DNA of 64,000 nt from Strigops habroptila (taxonomy: Eukaryota > Chordata > Aves > Psittaciformes > Psittacidae). The stretch lies in contig NC_044297.2 in NCBI RefSeq assembly GCF_004027225.2, positions 409,569 to 473,568 of the forward strand. Reading direction: 5' to 3'. A program made the position numbers and the translations under genes. Below, in pieces: positions 11,291 through 22,725 of this stretch; the first letter of the stretch is position 1; every line of letters starts with the position of its first letter. Below the pieces are notes generated by a model. That model saw only the letters and a program-made list of their open reading frames with translations. It did no database searches and was not told where the DNA came from.

Positions 11291-11740
11291 GTAGGGTGTG
11301 GGCAGGGCAGGTGGGTGCAGGCAGGGTAAGGGGAGTGCAGGCGGGGTAAGGGAGGTGCAGGCAGGGCAGGGGGGTGCAGGTAGGGCAGGGTAAGGGGGTG
11401 CAGGCAGGGTAAGGGGGGTGCAGGTAGGGCAGGGTAAGGGGGTGCAGGCAGGGCAGGGGGGTGCAGGTAGGGTAAGGGGGGTGCAGGCAGGGTAAGGGAG
11501 TGCAGGCAGGGTAAGGGGCTGCAGGCAGGGCAGGGTAAGGGGGGTGCAGGCAGGGTAAGGGGCTGCAGGTAGGGCAGGGTAAGGGGGTGCAGGCAGGGTA
11601 AGGGGATGCAGGCAGGGTAAGGGGGTGCAGGCACGGCAAGGGTGCGGCAGGCACAGTAAGGGGGGGGCAGGCACAGTAAGGGGGGGGCAGGCAGAGCGGG
11701 GTGGGGCAGGCAGGGTAAGGAGCTGCAGGCAGGGCAGGCA
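11290..11740. repeat. GTAAGG/TGCAGG minisatellite upstream of ADRA2B
   Basis: Some twenty tandem units of about 18-22 bases of the type 'gggtaaggggggtgcaggca' fill the interval between the promoter-like block and the ADRA2B start. Each unit contains a donor-like (GGTAAG) and an acceptor-like (TGCAG|G) string, although there is no pyrimidine tract on the + strand. Confidence 0.85.
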
Positions 11741-11836
11741 GCCCATCAGGCAGCATGGGAAGGGACACCAGTGTCCCCCAGCACCCCGTGTCCTGGTCCT
11801 CCCGCATCCCTCGGCACCGCTGAGCACGGCGGCCGG

Positions 11837-12988
11837 ATGGACGCTGGCTCTGGGAGCATGGGGAGCCCCACGGGCGGGTACTCGGTCCAAGCCACCGCCG
11901 CCATCGCCGCTGCCATCACCTTCCTGGTGCTCTTCACCATCGCGGGCAATGCGCTGGTGATCATGGCCGTGCTGAGCAGCCGCTCGCTGCGGGCGCCCCA
12001 GAACCTCTTCTTGGTGTCATTGGCGGCCGCCGACATCTTGGTGGCCACCCTCATCATCCCCTTCTCCTTGGCCAACGAGCTCTTGGGCTACTGGTACTTC
12101 GAGAAGACGTGGTGTGAGATCTACCTGGCTCTGGACGTGCTGTTCTGCACCTCGTCCATCGTGCACCTCTGCGCCATCAGCCTGGACCGGTACTGGGCCG
12201 TGAGCCGCGCCATCGAGTACAACGCCAAGCGGACGCCGCGGCGCATCAAGTGCAGCATCCTCATCGTGTGGACCATCGCCGCCGCCATCTCCCTCCCGCC
12301 GCTGGTCTACAAGGGTGAGAAGAAGGCGGTGGAGGGCGAGCGGCCGCAGTGCAAGCTCAACGAGGAGGCCTGGTACATCCTCTCCTCCAGCGTCGGCTCC
12401 TTCTTCGCCCCGTGTCTCATCATGATCCTCGTCTACCTGCGCATCTACCTGATCGCCAGGCGCCGCCACCGCTCCCGCTCCGGCACCACCAAACCCCCGG
12501 CGGTGCCACCGAGCGGCCCCGCAGCGGCCGGTGGGGACCTGCCACCGGTGGACAGGACCTCGCTGCTGAGCCCCGAGGAGCCGCCAACGTCCTCCAGCGC
12601 TGGGGCAGCGACGTCGCCGCCACCCGAGGGACTCCGCAGGGATACGGTGGCCACCGGGACGGGGCGGGTGGTGTTGGCACATCACCCGCCGGCGCTGAAC
12701 CCCTGGAGGAGGAAGACTCAGGTGAACCGGGAGAAGCGCTTCACCTTCGTCTTGGCCGTGGTCATCGGCGTCTTCGTGCTCTGCTGGTTCCCCTTCTTCT
12801 TCCTCTACAGCCTGGGCGCGCTCTGCCCCCGGCACTGCAAGGTCCCCGACGGCGTCTTCCAGTTCTTCTTCTGGATCGGGTACTGCAACAGCTCCCTCAA
12901 CCCCGTCATCTACACCGTGTTCAACCAGGACTTCCGCAAGGCTTTCCGGCGGCTCCTGTGCCGCTGCCGAGCCACGACGCCGTGGTGA
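11837..12988 (+). CDS. ADRA2B: ADRA2B, alpha-2B adrenergic receptor (intronless)
   Basis: A single exon encodes about 383 residues (human about 450) of a seven-helix Gi-coupled receptor for adrenaline and noradrenaline. [15 protein letters not shown] opens TM1 and is the alpha-2B signature. The TM2 aspartate ([10 protein letters not shown]), the DRY motif ([11 protein letters not shown]), the TM5 serines, CWFPFFF in TM6 and NPVIY in TM7 are all present, as is the C-terminal cysteine pair (LLCRCR). The third intracellular loop spans roughly residues 207-298 and is much shorter than in mammals; it has Pro/Ser/Gly-rich sequence and no poly-Glu stretch. The start was set at 11837 because it precedes TM1 by a human-like length; the ATG at 11858 is an alternative. 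The neighbour GPAT2 is also next to ADRA2B in human. AATAAA lies at 13181. Confidence 0.96.
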   Translation: MDAGSGSMGSPTGGYSVQATAAIAAAITFLVLFTIAGNALVIMAVLSSRSLRAPQNLFLVSLAAADILVATLIIPFSLANELLGYWYFEKTWCEIYLALDVLFCTSSIVHLCAISLDRYWAVSRAIEYNAKRTPRRIKCSILIVWTIAAAISLPPLVYKGEKKAVEGERPQCKLNEEAWYILSSSVGSFFAPCLIMILVYLRIYLIARRRHRSRSGTTKPPAVPPSGPAAAGGDLPPVDRTSLLSPEEPPTSSSAGAATSPPPEGLRRDTVATGTGRVVLAHHPPALNPWRRKTQVNREKRFTFVLAVVIGVFVLCWFPFFFLYSLGALCPRHCKVPDGVFQFFFWIGYCNSSLNPVIYTVFNQDFRKAFRRLLCRCRATTPW

Positions 12989-13180
12989 GGGGCTCCCCGC
13001 GCCCCCTTCCTCCTCCTCCTCCTCCTCCTCCCGCCTGCGCTTGGGTTGAGCTTTGAAGCCCCCCAAAGTGAAGATGGGTCCCCCCCATCCCTGCTTGTTG
13101 CCAGGTTTCCCTGGAGACCCGGCACATGGAGCAGGGGGGATCCATCCCAAGAGACCCCCCCCAAGACACCACCTTTCAAC

Positions 13181-13186
13181 AATAAA
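13181..13186 (+). terminator. ADRA2B: ADRA2B poly(A) signal
   Basis: AATAAA stands 193 bases after the ADRA2B stop and is followed by T-rich sequence. A second AATAAA at 14395-14400 could serve a longer 3' UTR form. Confidence 0.7.
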
Positions 13187-14411
13187 AGCTATTTTGGAAT
13201 AAGGAAACCATTCCCTTTTTATCAAGGGGGGGGCCCGGGGGTGTCATTGCGTCGTGTGTGTCCCCACATGCCTTGGGGACACTTGAGGACAGGAGCAGGA
13301 ACATGATGTCTGGACGGGGGGGTTGGTTATTTAGGGCAGCACCATAAATAATGGAAGGAATAAATAATACTGATAATAATTAATTAAACACAAGCCCAAG
13401 TGATGAAGCAGCTGCTGGCCCCGAGGGCGTTCAACCCCCCCGGGGGCCCAGTGGGGATTCACGGGAGGCTCGTATAGGGGTTGTGCTGCCTGCCCTGGGC
13501 TGAGGGTGATGCATGTCAAGAGGGTTCATGGGTTGTGACCCACAACTGGGCTGGAATAACCCACACCAGTGTGGTGACCACCACCATATCGTGACCCACA
13601 CTGGTGTATTGTGCTGCACGATGGGGTATCGTGACCCACAGCAGGGAACGGCAACCCACGCTTGCAATGGCATGTCATGACCCACAGCAGGAGATTGCGA
13701 CCCACACTGCTGTGTCGTGACAGTGCATCCTCACTCACGCTGATGCACCACGACTCACCATGGCACGTGGTGACCCACACCGAGGTACCACCACACCAGC
13801 GCTCCCCTTCCCATGGGATGCGGCCCCATCTCCCCGCCTCCATCCCGCCTGACCCTGGCTGAGCTTTGGGAAGCCCATTCCCAGCCTGGCTGCTCTCCCG
13901 TCCCGGCGCGCTGGGACGATGCTCGGGCTGGGAGAGGTCGTGCGAACGGGGCCGGGGCCGTGGGGCTGCGCACGCCGCCAGCACCGTGTCCTGCGGCAGC
14001 TCCTCTGCCCCACGGCTGCACCCCACAGCGTGGCGCTGGATGTGGGGGGGTCCATAGGGATATGGATGGCCCCGTAGAAGGGGGGCACAGCCAGCAGCAC
14101 CCCCAAATTCCCCCAAACCAGCCCAGGGGTTGCCATGGCGATTCCTTCATTCCCAGCTTCCCCCTCCACATAGCAGCAGAACTGGGTTTGCAGCAGAAAA
14201 AGGCCTTGGAAACCCCAGGTTTGGGGCTGAAAAATCACTTAAAATGGGTTAAAATGGGTTCAAACGGGTTCAAACAAGGGTTTCTGCCCCACTCAGGGGG
14301 CTTGGCTGCCATGGGAGGTGTGATGAGTCCTGGCCAGGTCTCAGCCTGGCTTTGTGTTAATAACTTGTAACTAATGGGGGGGGAACTGCACGTGAATAAA
14401 GTGGCTTTTAT
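13187..14411. other. Intergenic or distal 3' UTR, ADRA2B to pyrimidine tract
   Basis: No gene is recognisable on either strand. From 13535 to 13800 diverged copies of a 'gtgacccacac(t/a)g' motif, about 30 bases apart, make a weak tandem repeat. The AT-rich segment at 13330-13390 is unlike its surroundings. An AATAAA lies at 14395-14400. Confidence 0.6.
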
Positions 14412-15232
14412 CTTGTGCTTTTCCTATTTTCTGGGGTTTTCTCTTTTTTTCCCTTTTTTTTTTCTTGCTTTTTCCCTTTTTCTCCCACGTTTTAAAGTGT
14501 ATTTTTCCTTTTTTCTTGTCTTTTTTCCTCCTTTTCTATTGTAGTTTCTTTTTCCTCCCTTTTAATTGTATTTTCTTTTTTCCCTTATTCTTATTTTTCC
14601 TCTTTTCTTGTATTTTTTCCTTATATTTTCTTTTCTTCTCCTTTTTTAAAGTCTTTTCACTCCCTTTCTATTCTATTCTCCCCCTTTTTTGTCTTATTTT
14701 TCCTTTTTTCTTGTCTTTTCCCTTTCCCCCTCTCCATTTTTATAGTATTTTCTTTTCCTTTTCTTCTTTTTCTTTTTCTTTCACTTGTCTCTTCCTTTTT
14801 TCTCCTTTTTTACTGCATTTTCCCTTTTTCCTCCTTTTTTCTCTATTTTATATTTTTCCCCTTTTTCTTGTCTTTTATTTCCTTTTTTCTTATATTTTCT
14901 TTTTCCCTTTCTTTTTGTTTTTCTCCCTTTTTATCGCGATTTTTTCCTTTTTCTTATTTTTCCTTTTTCTTTTTTCTTTTCCCTCTCCTTTTTGTTGTAT
15001 TTTCCCCCTTATTTTTGTCTTATTTTCCCTTTTTTTTCTTGTATTTTCTTTTTTCTTGTCTTTTTTTCCTTTTTCTTCTCTTATTTTCCCTTTTTTCTCG
15101 CCCTTTCTCTCCCCTCCCCCTCGCTTTTCAAGGTATTTTCTTTCCCCCCTTTTCTCTCCGCTCATTTCCCCATCTCTTGTCTCGTCTCCGTTGTTTTTCT
15201 CCCGTTTCTCGCCTCTTCTTTCCCCTCAGGGG
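14412..15232. repeat. About 820-base polypyrimidine (T/C) tract
   Basis: The + strand is almost purely T and C ('ttttcctttttcttgtctttt' type) with only scattered interruptions. It gives false Phe/Ser/Leu-rich ORFs on + and Lys/Glu-rich ones on -. Mirror-symmetric homopurine/homopyrimidine DNA of this length can adopt triplex (H-DNA) structure. Confidence 0.9.
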
Positions 15233-15359
15233 ACCATTAAGGGATGAACGCTCTGAGCCGCACCTCCAGCCCCCGCAGCAGGTGACAGCGGGGCTGTTTT
15301 GGGCTGGTTTCAGGCACGTTCAGCCCCTTTGGCTGCTTCCCGGAGGTGTCTGCGGTGGG

Positions 15360-15830
15360 TGGTGGGGACGTGGGGTGGGGATGATGCTCCCGAAGGTGAT
15401 GGGGACCTGGGACCTCGTGGTGGGGCTGGGTGCGTGTTCTTGGGGTGATGGGGATGGAGACGGGGCTGAGACTCCGCAATGGGGCTGATGTCCGTGGGGC
15501 TGATGGGGATGGAGATGGGGCTGGGACGCCGCAATGGGGCTGGTGTCCATGGGGCTGATGGGGATGGAGATGGGGACCAGTGATGGGGACATGGGATGGG
15601 AATGGGGCTGATGTTCCCAAGGGTGATGGGGACCTGGGATGGTGACGGGACCAGGAATGGGGAGCAGGGATGGGGAGCAGAGGTGATGTCCATGGTGGTG
15701 ACAGGGGTGGAGATAGGGACTAGAGGTGAGGTCCATGGGGGTGATGGGGGTGGGACCAGGGTTGGGGGGCTGGTGTCCCGCAGGGGTGGTGGGGATGTGG
15801 GGTGGGAATGGGGCTGATGCTCCCGAAGGT
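15360..15830. repeat. Minisatellite upstream of GPAT2 ('ggggctgatggggatggaga')
   Basis: Diverged tandem units of about 45-55 bases built from 'gctgatgtccatggggctgatggggat' follow the pyrimidine tract and stop at the CpG island that starts near 15830. Confidence 0.8.
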
Positions 15831-16039
15831 GCTGGGGGCCCGGGAAGGGGCTGGGGCGCGGGGCCGGGGGGGGGGGTAGGCCCCCGCGCTGGGGCCGGGC
15901 ACATGGCGGGGCCGGGGCCGGGGCCGGGCACACCCCGAGGCCGCGGGCGGGGCCGGGGTCGCAGCCGGGCCGGGCCGGGCCGCCCCTCGGGGCCGGGCTC
16001 CTCGGGGGCGGAGCGGGACGGAGCGGCCGGGCCTGCGGC
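15830..16039 (+). promoter_or_regulatory. GPAT2: CpG island, probable GPAT2 promoter and first non-coding exon
   Basis: The block is very rich in CpG and ends in a good donor (CTGCGGCG|GTGAGAG at 16039/16040). It is on the same strand as and upstream of GPAT2, and no other gene in the area lacks a promoter. Two further candidate non-coding exons precede the start codon: an exon after the acceptor at about 16798, and one at 17090-17184 with clean AG and GTAAGT borders but a TGA in the frame that would join to the start exon. Confidence 0.5.
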
Positions 16040-16074
16040 GGTGAGAGCCGGGGAGGCCTCGTGTGGGGCCGTGT

Positions 16075-16740
16075 GGGGCACGATAGGGAATGTGGGGCTT
16101 GTGTGGTACCCATACCCCCCCCCCAGGCTCTGTGGGGTGTGTGGGGCCTGTGTGGGGTGTGCTGCGCCCCCCCCCAGAGCTCTATAGGGTATGTGGGGCC
16201 ATACCCCCCCCGCCAAGGCCCTATAGGGGCTATGGGATGGTTAACCCCCCACCACGGGCCCTATAGGGTGTGTGGGGCCCATGTGGGGTGTGTAACCCCC
16301 CTCTTAGGGCCCTATGGGATATGTGGGGCCCATGAGGGAGGTGCTGCCTCCCTCCCCCAAGGCCCTATAGGGAATGTGGGGTCCGTGTGGGGCCCATACC
16401 CCCCCTTTCAAGGCCCTGTAGGGAGTGTGGGGCCTGTGGCCTGAGTGGGGTGTGCTGCTCGCCCCCATCCGCATCCTATGGGGCTGTGTGGGATCCATAA
16501 CCCCCTCTAAGGCCCTATAGGGGCTGTGGGGCGTGTTACCCTATAGGGTATGTGGGGCCTGTGTGGGGTGTGTTACCCCCCACCAAGGCTCCATAAGGGG
16601 TGTTGGGGGGGATGGGAGGTGTGATTCCCAATCAGGGAATATTGGGTCCATGTGGACCCCATAACACCCCCCCAAGTCCCTATGGGGTGTTGGGGCCTCT
16701 GTGGGGTGTGTTACCCCCCCCCCAAGTCCCAGTAGGACAT
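16075..16740. repeat. Minisatellite in GPAT2 5' intron ('ccctatagggtatgtggggc')
   Basis: Tandem units of about 50-60 bases contain the palindrome CCCTATAGGG followed by 'tgtgtggggcc' and a C run. The array is open in several frames and explains all ORFs seen here. Confidence 0.85.
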
Positions 16741-17329
16741 GGGGGTCAAACCCTCCCAACTAACCCCTTCTCCCCATTCCCATCTCCTGTTTTCCAGGAT
16801 CCTGGAGCATCCCAGCACCTCTTCTCCTCTCGTCCCCCCACCCCAACGCCGTGCCGGGGGCTGCCAGCCCCATCCCGAGGTACAGGACTCCCTGGGGACA
16901 GGAGTGGGCACGGAGGGGACCCCCAGCAAGGGGGTGACCCTGCTTCCCCCACACCAGCAGCACCCCACAGGTCACATCCTGCGTCACCCCATTGCCCCAT
17001 GGCTCTGGTTGTGGTCTGGTGGGATGGGGACGCGGGGTCTGGGGTGTCCTCCCACCCTCGCTGACCCCCCCTGCCCTGTGTCCCCACAGCTTTGCTCTGC
17101 TCCGAGGGCTCATCCCTGCACAGAACCTGCTGCTGGAGCCTTCCCGGGTGCTGATCCCACCGGATCCGGCTCTGAGTGAGGAACGTAAGTGACCCCCCCT
17201 TGAGTCTCCCCTTTGCAGCATCTCCTTCCACCCTGATAAAGTCATTTCTGCTCAGTGTTTTGGGGGGAATTCCGCACCCTTCGGTATTCCCGGAGCATCC
17301 AGGTCTCTGCCATTCCCGTGTCTCCGCAG

Positions 17330-20300
17330 ATGAGAACCTGGGTCTGTGTTTCGGGGCAGAGAGTGGAAATCGTGCTGCCCTTCCTGAGCAAGTGCCGGGC
17401 GGACTCGGGGCGCTGCTGCCAGACCTGCACCCCCATGAGCTGGGTAAGAGCCTCCACTGGGAAGCTCTTGGAGCTATCCCGGGAACTGGGGATCCTGGGA
17501 TGCTGGTGAAGAGGATGAGCCCCGTGTGGAGGGGTTTGTGTGCTTGTGGGGAGCACAGGGGATAGATGTGAGGCTGGAGTGGGGCTGCACCCCCCCATGC
17601 CCGTTCCCTCCTTCCTTCCAGGATGATTTCTACTCCAAGCACCTCCCTTCCCTCGGCTTCCGCGACATCAGCCGGGTGACGGAGAAGGACACGCGGTGAG
17701 GACGGGGAATAAAGGGTGCTTTATTCCCCAGGGTTTATCCCAATCCCCATGGAAACCCCTTCCCCTGCTGCGCAGAGGCTTGGGGCTGCCTCTCCAGCAG
17801 CCTTGCTCCATAGTTACTCCAAAGAGGAGCTGTGTGGGAGGCTGGAAGTCACATCTCCCTATGGAGAGCTCATGGAGAGCTGGCTCCGGCGCAAGGACAA
17901 GCTCACGCACGCTCCCAGCCCCTGGGGGGAGGCGAAGCGGCCTCTTCCCAACACTCCATCCTCTTCCTCCTCTCCCAGCTCCGCAGCTGAGCTGGTGTCA
18001 TCCCAACCAGCCTTTCCCTTTGGAGCTGTAAAGTGGGGAGAGAAAGCTCCAGTGGCTGGAGCAGCCCCTGCCACGGCTCCGTGTCCCTGCCCAGGTTCCG
18101 GGGCTGGCTGGTCCGGAGGGTCTGCGCTTTACTCGCTGTCTGCTCCTGGGAGGTTCCTGCTGACACCCCTGGAGACCTGGCGGCAAGGGTCTGCCGCAGC
18201 AGGAGGTGGGTGGGAGCGGGCAGAGGGGCTCTATGGGGTCACATTCCCCCCCACAGCTGTGGGATCCCATTTGGTGGCCGGAGCGAGGGATCCAGGAATG
18301 GTTTGGGTTGAAAGGGACCCCAGAGATCACCCACGCTCCGCCTCGTGCTTCCCGCCTCCTCTCCATCCCTCCGCAGGGTGCGGGATGTTGCTCCCGCCCG
18401 TGGCCTGAGGGAGGATGATGGATGGGGCCGGCGGTGGAAGGGGAAGGTCCTGGAGCTCCTGGGTGACATCCAGGGCCCGCTCTCCCTGCTCATGCTGAGG
18501 TCTGTGCTCCCTCCCTGGCTGTGAGCCCCCTTCGCTGGCACTTCCCGCCTCCTCCTGGAGCGATCCCAGCTCCTGCCTGGGGCATTCCCAGTCCCTCCAC
18601 TCCAGGGCTCTCGTGCTCTTTATTAAGCCCCTTTTGGACGGGCTTTGACTGGTGGCCCCATGCTTGGTGCCATCTCTTTGGGAATGCGGGTGGATGCTGT
18701 GGGAAATATGCCAGGACCCTTTGGGGGGTGCAGGAGGATCCTTTGGGGGTGTAGGAGGATCCTTTGGGAATGCAGGAGGACCTTTAGGGAAATGCAGGAG
18801 GATCCTTTGGGGACTGCAGGAGGACCCTTTGGGGGATGCCCTTTGGGTCCCTCACAGCTCCCCAGGGATATTTCCCCCCAGATTCCTTCCAGGGAATCTG
18901 ACACGGGAGTGGAGAAGGGAGGGATTAAAACAAACCCCACTGGGAGGATGGAATCAAAGCAAAGCCGAAGGGAACTGTTCCTTCCCTCTGGGATGAAGCA
19001 GTTTGTTTGCTGTGTGGGCGCTGAGCTTTGGGTCAAGCTCTTTCCTGCTGCTCCTCCTCTGCCCGGGTGGGGAAACTGAGGCAGGGAATGGGGTCGCCGT
19101 GGCCTGGGGGTGCTTCTTCACTCCCTGCTTTTCCTGCAGGATCTGCCACTGGGCCCTGCTGAAGCTCCTGAGCCGCCTGTTCCTCAGCGTGCAGCTGCAC
19201 CGGGGGCAGCTGGAGATGGTGCTGAGGGCAGCCAGCACGGTGGGGACCCGGTGCAGCCGCGCTCGGTGCTGTGCCGTGCCGCCGGCACGCCGGGCGCTCA
19301 GCCCCGCGCCTCCCTTGCAGCCCCACGTGCCGCTGGTTTTCCTTTCCACACACAAATCCCAGCTGGATGGGCCGCTCCTCTCCTTCGTGCTCTTCTCCCA
19401 GGGGCTGGGGGTGCCCAGGGTGACGGTGGGTGCCCAGGGCTGCAGCCCTCGCCTCCGGTAAGGAACGGCATGCACCGGTGAGGAGCCAAGGGGGACGCAG
19501 CCCTGGGCGAGTGGGTGCCCGGGTGTCTCCTTTCCCCCTGCAGATCCCTGCTCCGCCGCCTGGGAGGGATTTTCCTGCCTTCAAGGATGGAGCAGACACC
19601 GAGTGACCCGGAGGACGCGCTCCCAGGGGCTGTGCTGGCGGCGGTAGGTGCACCCTGGGGTGCCGGGAGGGATAAAACACCCCCTGAGCCCCGGAAGCTG
19701 GATGTGTTTCGGGGTGTCTCAACCACGGGCTGGCCAAGCCATGGGCCCCCCCAGCTGCCGGTGCCCCCCAGCCTCATCCAGCTCCCCCAGCAGTACATGG
19801 AGGAGGTGCTGAGGAGCCGGCAGCCTCTCCTCATCTTCCTGGAAGAGCCCGCGGTGCCGCTGCACCTCTCGGCCTCGGCCCGGCGCTGGCTGGCGCTGGT
19901 GCTCCGCGCCGTGCGGGCCGGCGCCGTGCCTGACGTCCTCCTCGTCCCGGTGGGCATCGGCTACGACGTGGTCCCCGGCGGTTCCCAGCCGGAGGGAGCG
20001 GTGAGAGGGTCTTTCCCGGGGTGGGTGCAGCACCCACGTCACCCCCTGCACCCCAGTAACGCTTCGGTCCCCCCAGCGCGGCGCGCAGCCCCTCAGCATC
20101 GGCGCTTGCCTCTGGGCAGCGTTCCGGGCCCTGCGCCGGAACCTCGGCTGTGTCCGGGTGGATTTTGCCCAGCCCTTCTCCTTACAGGTACGGCAGCGGG
20201 TCTGGAGCTGGGGCTGCTTCTGGGCGGGTCATTGCCTCTGGACAGGGGGGTCTGGGGTGTCGGGGGGATCTGGTGAGCCCATCTCTATGGGAAGCTCCAG

Positions 20301-22623
20301 TGGATCCCGTCAGCTCGGTGGTGCTCCGGTGAACACCGTCAGCTCCTTCATCCCCATTCCCAGGAGTTTGTGGCCAAAAGCCATGTCAGGCACGCGGGGA
20401 AGCCGGAGGAGCCGCTGCTGCTGCTGCCCACCATCCTCGGCACGTGGTGAGCGCTGGGGTAGCACTGAGCCTCCAGTGTCGGCTCCCGGCCACGCTTCCT
20501 CCCCCCTCTCACCCTGTTTTCCCCAGGCCCAGCCAGCTGGATGCCGGGAATACCGAGGTTTGGGCTCCTGGCCCCACAACGGCCACCGGCCTGGAGGCAC
20601 CAGAGGAGGTGTTGGTGACCAGCCTGGGCCTGCACTCACTGAGCGGTGAGCGGGGTCCATCCTCCAGCCTGCCCATGCAGGGCTGTGCGTCCTGCCGGGG
20701 TCTCTCCTTGGCAGAGCTGTTCATTCCCAGTTATTCCAAGCTCCTCTCCCTCATCCCTCCTTCACAGACAGCATGTCCTGCTCCGCCATCATGTCCGTGG
20801 GGATCACCTCCGCGCTGCTGCTGCACAAATACCGGGAGGTGAGGCAAAGAGCTTCACTTCCAGGTTCCTCTTCCTGTTGGAGCAGCATTCCCAGCGCCAT
20901 GCAGGGAGCCTCCTGCTCATCCTCCTCTTCCTCCAGGGCGTCTTCCTCTCCCGGCTGATGCGGGACTTTGCCTGGCTGCTGGAGGAGATCCTGCTGCGCC
21001 AGCACGACGTGGGCTTCTCGGGGCAGCTCCGCGTCCTGGTGCAGCACAGCCTCATCCTGCTCAGGGCCCGGCTCAGCCTCTACCACCTCTCCCCCCTTGG
21101 TGACATCCTGGTGGTCCCCAAGGCCTCGGCAGAGACCTGGATGGAGCTGGGCCAGCACAGCGCTGCCATCCTGCCCGTCTTCGCCAGCGAGGCGGTGGGA
21201 GGTGAGGAGCGAGGCGCGGAGCGGGATCGGTCACACCGGGACAACCGGTGACACCGTTGCCCTGCAGCCTGTGCCATCCGTGCCTTGCTGGCCGAGATGT
21301 TGCCCTTCCTGGAGCCCCCCACCAGCGCCTCCAGCATCATCTTCAGCCAGGACGAGCTGCACCGCAAGACCCTGGAGCTGCTCCGGCTGCTGCCCCCAAC
21401 CCTGCTGGGGCTGCGGGTAGGGGCCGCTGGCACGGGGTGGCAGTGCCATCGCATCGCCGTGGCCTCTCACCACCCTCTGCGTGGCTGGGGGGGGGCCGGG
21501 GACCGGCCAGCCCCCCTCTTCCTCCTCCTGCTCCTATCGCCAGCCCTGCCAGCCCCTCGACTGCTGGAGCGAGGACATCGTGGACAAGCTCGTCCTGTGC
21601 GGGCTGCTGGAGCCAGAGGAGGTGGGAGCCCCCCCGGAGCCCCTCTTGGGAAGGGGACAAGGGCTTGGGGTCCCTGCAGGGGACGTGGGGCTGCCGTAGG
21701 GTGGCTTCAGCGGGCCGGCGGCGCCCCGGTTGTCCCCGCAGGCGGAGGGGGAGCACTGGGTCTGCGACACGGCCCCGCGGCCCTTCAGCAGGCGCCAGCC
21801 ATGGCCCAGGATGGACTTTAGTGACAGCGAGAGTGAGGACGAGGCCCCCGCGTGCCGCTGCTTCAAGGTCCCTGCGGTGGGGGGGTCCCCTTTGTCACCC
21901 CCGCGGGGTGAGGGTGCTCTCCCTGAGCTCCGCGTTCCCCCCGTGCAGCTCGGGGAGCCCCAGGGCTCTCCCCTCTTCCTCCTCTTCCTCTGCCGGCTCC
22001 TCAGCCCCGCGCTGAGGACCTACGCTGGAGCTGTGGCTTTCCTGGAGCAAAGCCGCTGGCCCCAGCCTGGTGAGAGCCCCCCCGGGTGGGAAACTGCTCC
22101 TCCAGCCCCCCCAAACCCTGCTTCCCTGATGGGGAAACTGAGGCAGAGCCGGAGCTCTCTTTGCAGCCCTGCGCTGGGGGTGCTGGGCTTTGACCCCCAT
22201 CTCCCCACGCAGAGGCAGCCTACGTGGAGGAGCTGCTCCAGTTCCTGGCCAAGGAGGGTTCTGGTGAGTTGGGGGGTGCACGGGGTGTCCCTCCAGCTTT
22301 GGGGTCACCCCCCCACACACCCCCCAAACCAAGCCGTGGGATGGGGGGTCCCTCAAGGCTTTCTGTCCCTCCAGAGCTCCCCAACGGAAGCCTGGCCCTG
22401 AGCTCCCTGCAGACCTTCAAGGAGATGGGGGTAAGGACCAAGGGCTCTGCCAGCCCACCCGCACCTCGAACCGCCCCACAGTGACCCCCCATCTCCCCCC
22501 ACACAGGTGCTGGAGGAGGTGGGGGGCCCCCCCGGCCCCCTGCTCCACCTCGCCCAGCCCTTCCGCTCCAGCGCCAGCCGGGAGAGGCTGGAAGCCTTCA
22601 TCCAGCAGTTCATCCAGCCCTAG
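17330..22623 (+). CDS. GPAT2: GPAT2, mitochondrial glycerol-3-phosphate acyltransferase 2
   Basis: Twenty coding exons sum to 774 residues (human 795): 17330-17443, 17622-17695, 18095-18205, 18377-18499, 19140-19239, 19321-19457, 19544-19643, 19791-20000, 20077-20187, 20364-20446, 20527-20645, 20768-20838, 20937-21201, 21268-21416, 21544-21621, 21742-21876, 21949-22069, 22213-22263, 22375-22430, 22507-22623. Family landmarks are GRCCQTCTPMSW, RFRGWLVRRV, acyltransferase motif I (STHKSQLDG, H and D kept), LGGIFLPS, motif III LIFLEEPA and motif IV LVPVGIGYD, then CVRVDFAQPFSLQ. The FLEEP form of motif III marks GPAT2 rather than GPAT1 (FLEGTRSRSG). The family makes lysophosphatidate from glycerol-3-phosphate and acyl-CoA at the outer mitochondrial membrane; GPAT2 is mainly a testis form linked to piRNA work in mammals. 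The ATG is the first codon after the acceptor at 17329. Confidence 0.92.
18283..18335 (-). mobile_element. Short CR1 3'-end remnant, antisense
   Basis: The stretch 'atggtttgggttgaaaggga' followed by 'ccccagagatcac' is the terminal CR1 block. It is very short and diverged, and lies just before GPAT2 exon 4. Confidence 0.5.
18700..18850. repeat. Short minisatellite in GPAT2 intron ('tgcaggaggatcctttgggg')
   Basis: About five tandem copies of roughly 25-29 bases stand between GPAT2 exons 4 and 5. Confidence 0.85.
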
Positions 22624-22672
22624 GTGCTGTGCCACCGGGAGCACTGGGAGCAGGTCCTGCCCCAGCTCCTGC

Positions 22673-22678
22673 TTTATT
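22673..22678 (-). terminator. FAHD2A: FAHD2A poly(A) signal, 50 bases beyond the GPAT2 stop
   Basis: TTTATT on the + strand is AATAAA on the minus strand, 48 bases past the FAHD2A stop codon. Its cleavage site would fall about 20-40 bases from the GPAT2 stop at 22623. No AATAAA for GPAT2 was seen on the + strand before FAHD2A coding sequence, so the two transcripts probably overlap tail-to-tail. Confidence 0.75.
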
Positions 22679-22725
22679 GAGCCCCACAAGGGTGTTCTGG
22701 GGGGCGCGAGGTCCCGTCCCCATCC

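Noticed and set aside
11771-11836. N-terminal extension of ADRA2B from a GTG codon
   Set aside because: GTG starts are not usual in animals and no alpha-2B receptor has this extension.
12017-13225. 402-codon ORF antisense to ADRA2B
   Set aside because: GC-rich coding DNA commonly leaves an antisense frame open; the peptide matches nothing and lacks splice or promoter support.
14465-15247. 260-codon Phe/Ser/Leu ORF that could look like a membrane protein
   Set aside because: It is the polypyrimidine tract; any frame of T/C sequence codes only Phe, Leu, Ser and Pro.
17090-17184. Exon coding FALLRGLIPAQNLLLEPSRV as the GPAT2 N-terminus
   Set aside because: It has good splice borders, but the frame that would join GPAT2 exon 17330 in phase contains TGA. 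It is better seen as non-coding leader, or a separate minor exon.
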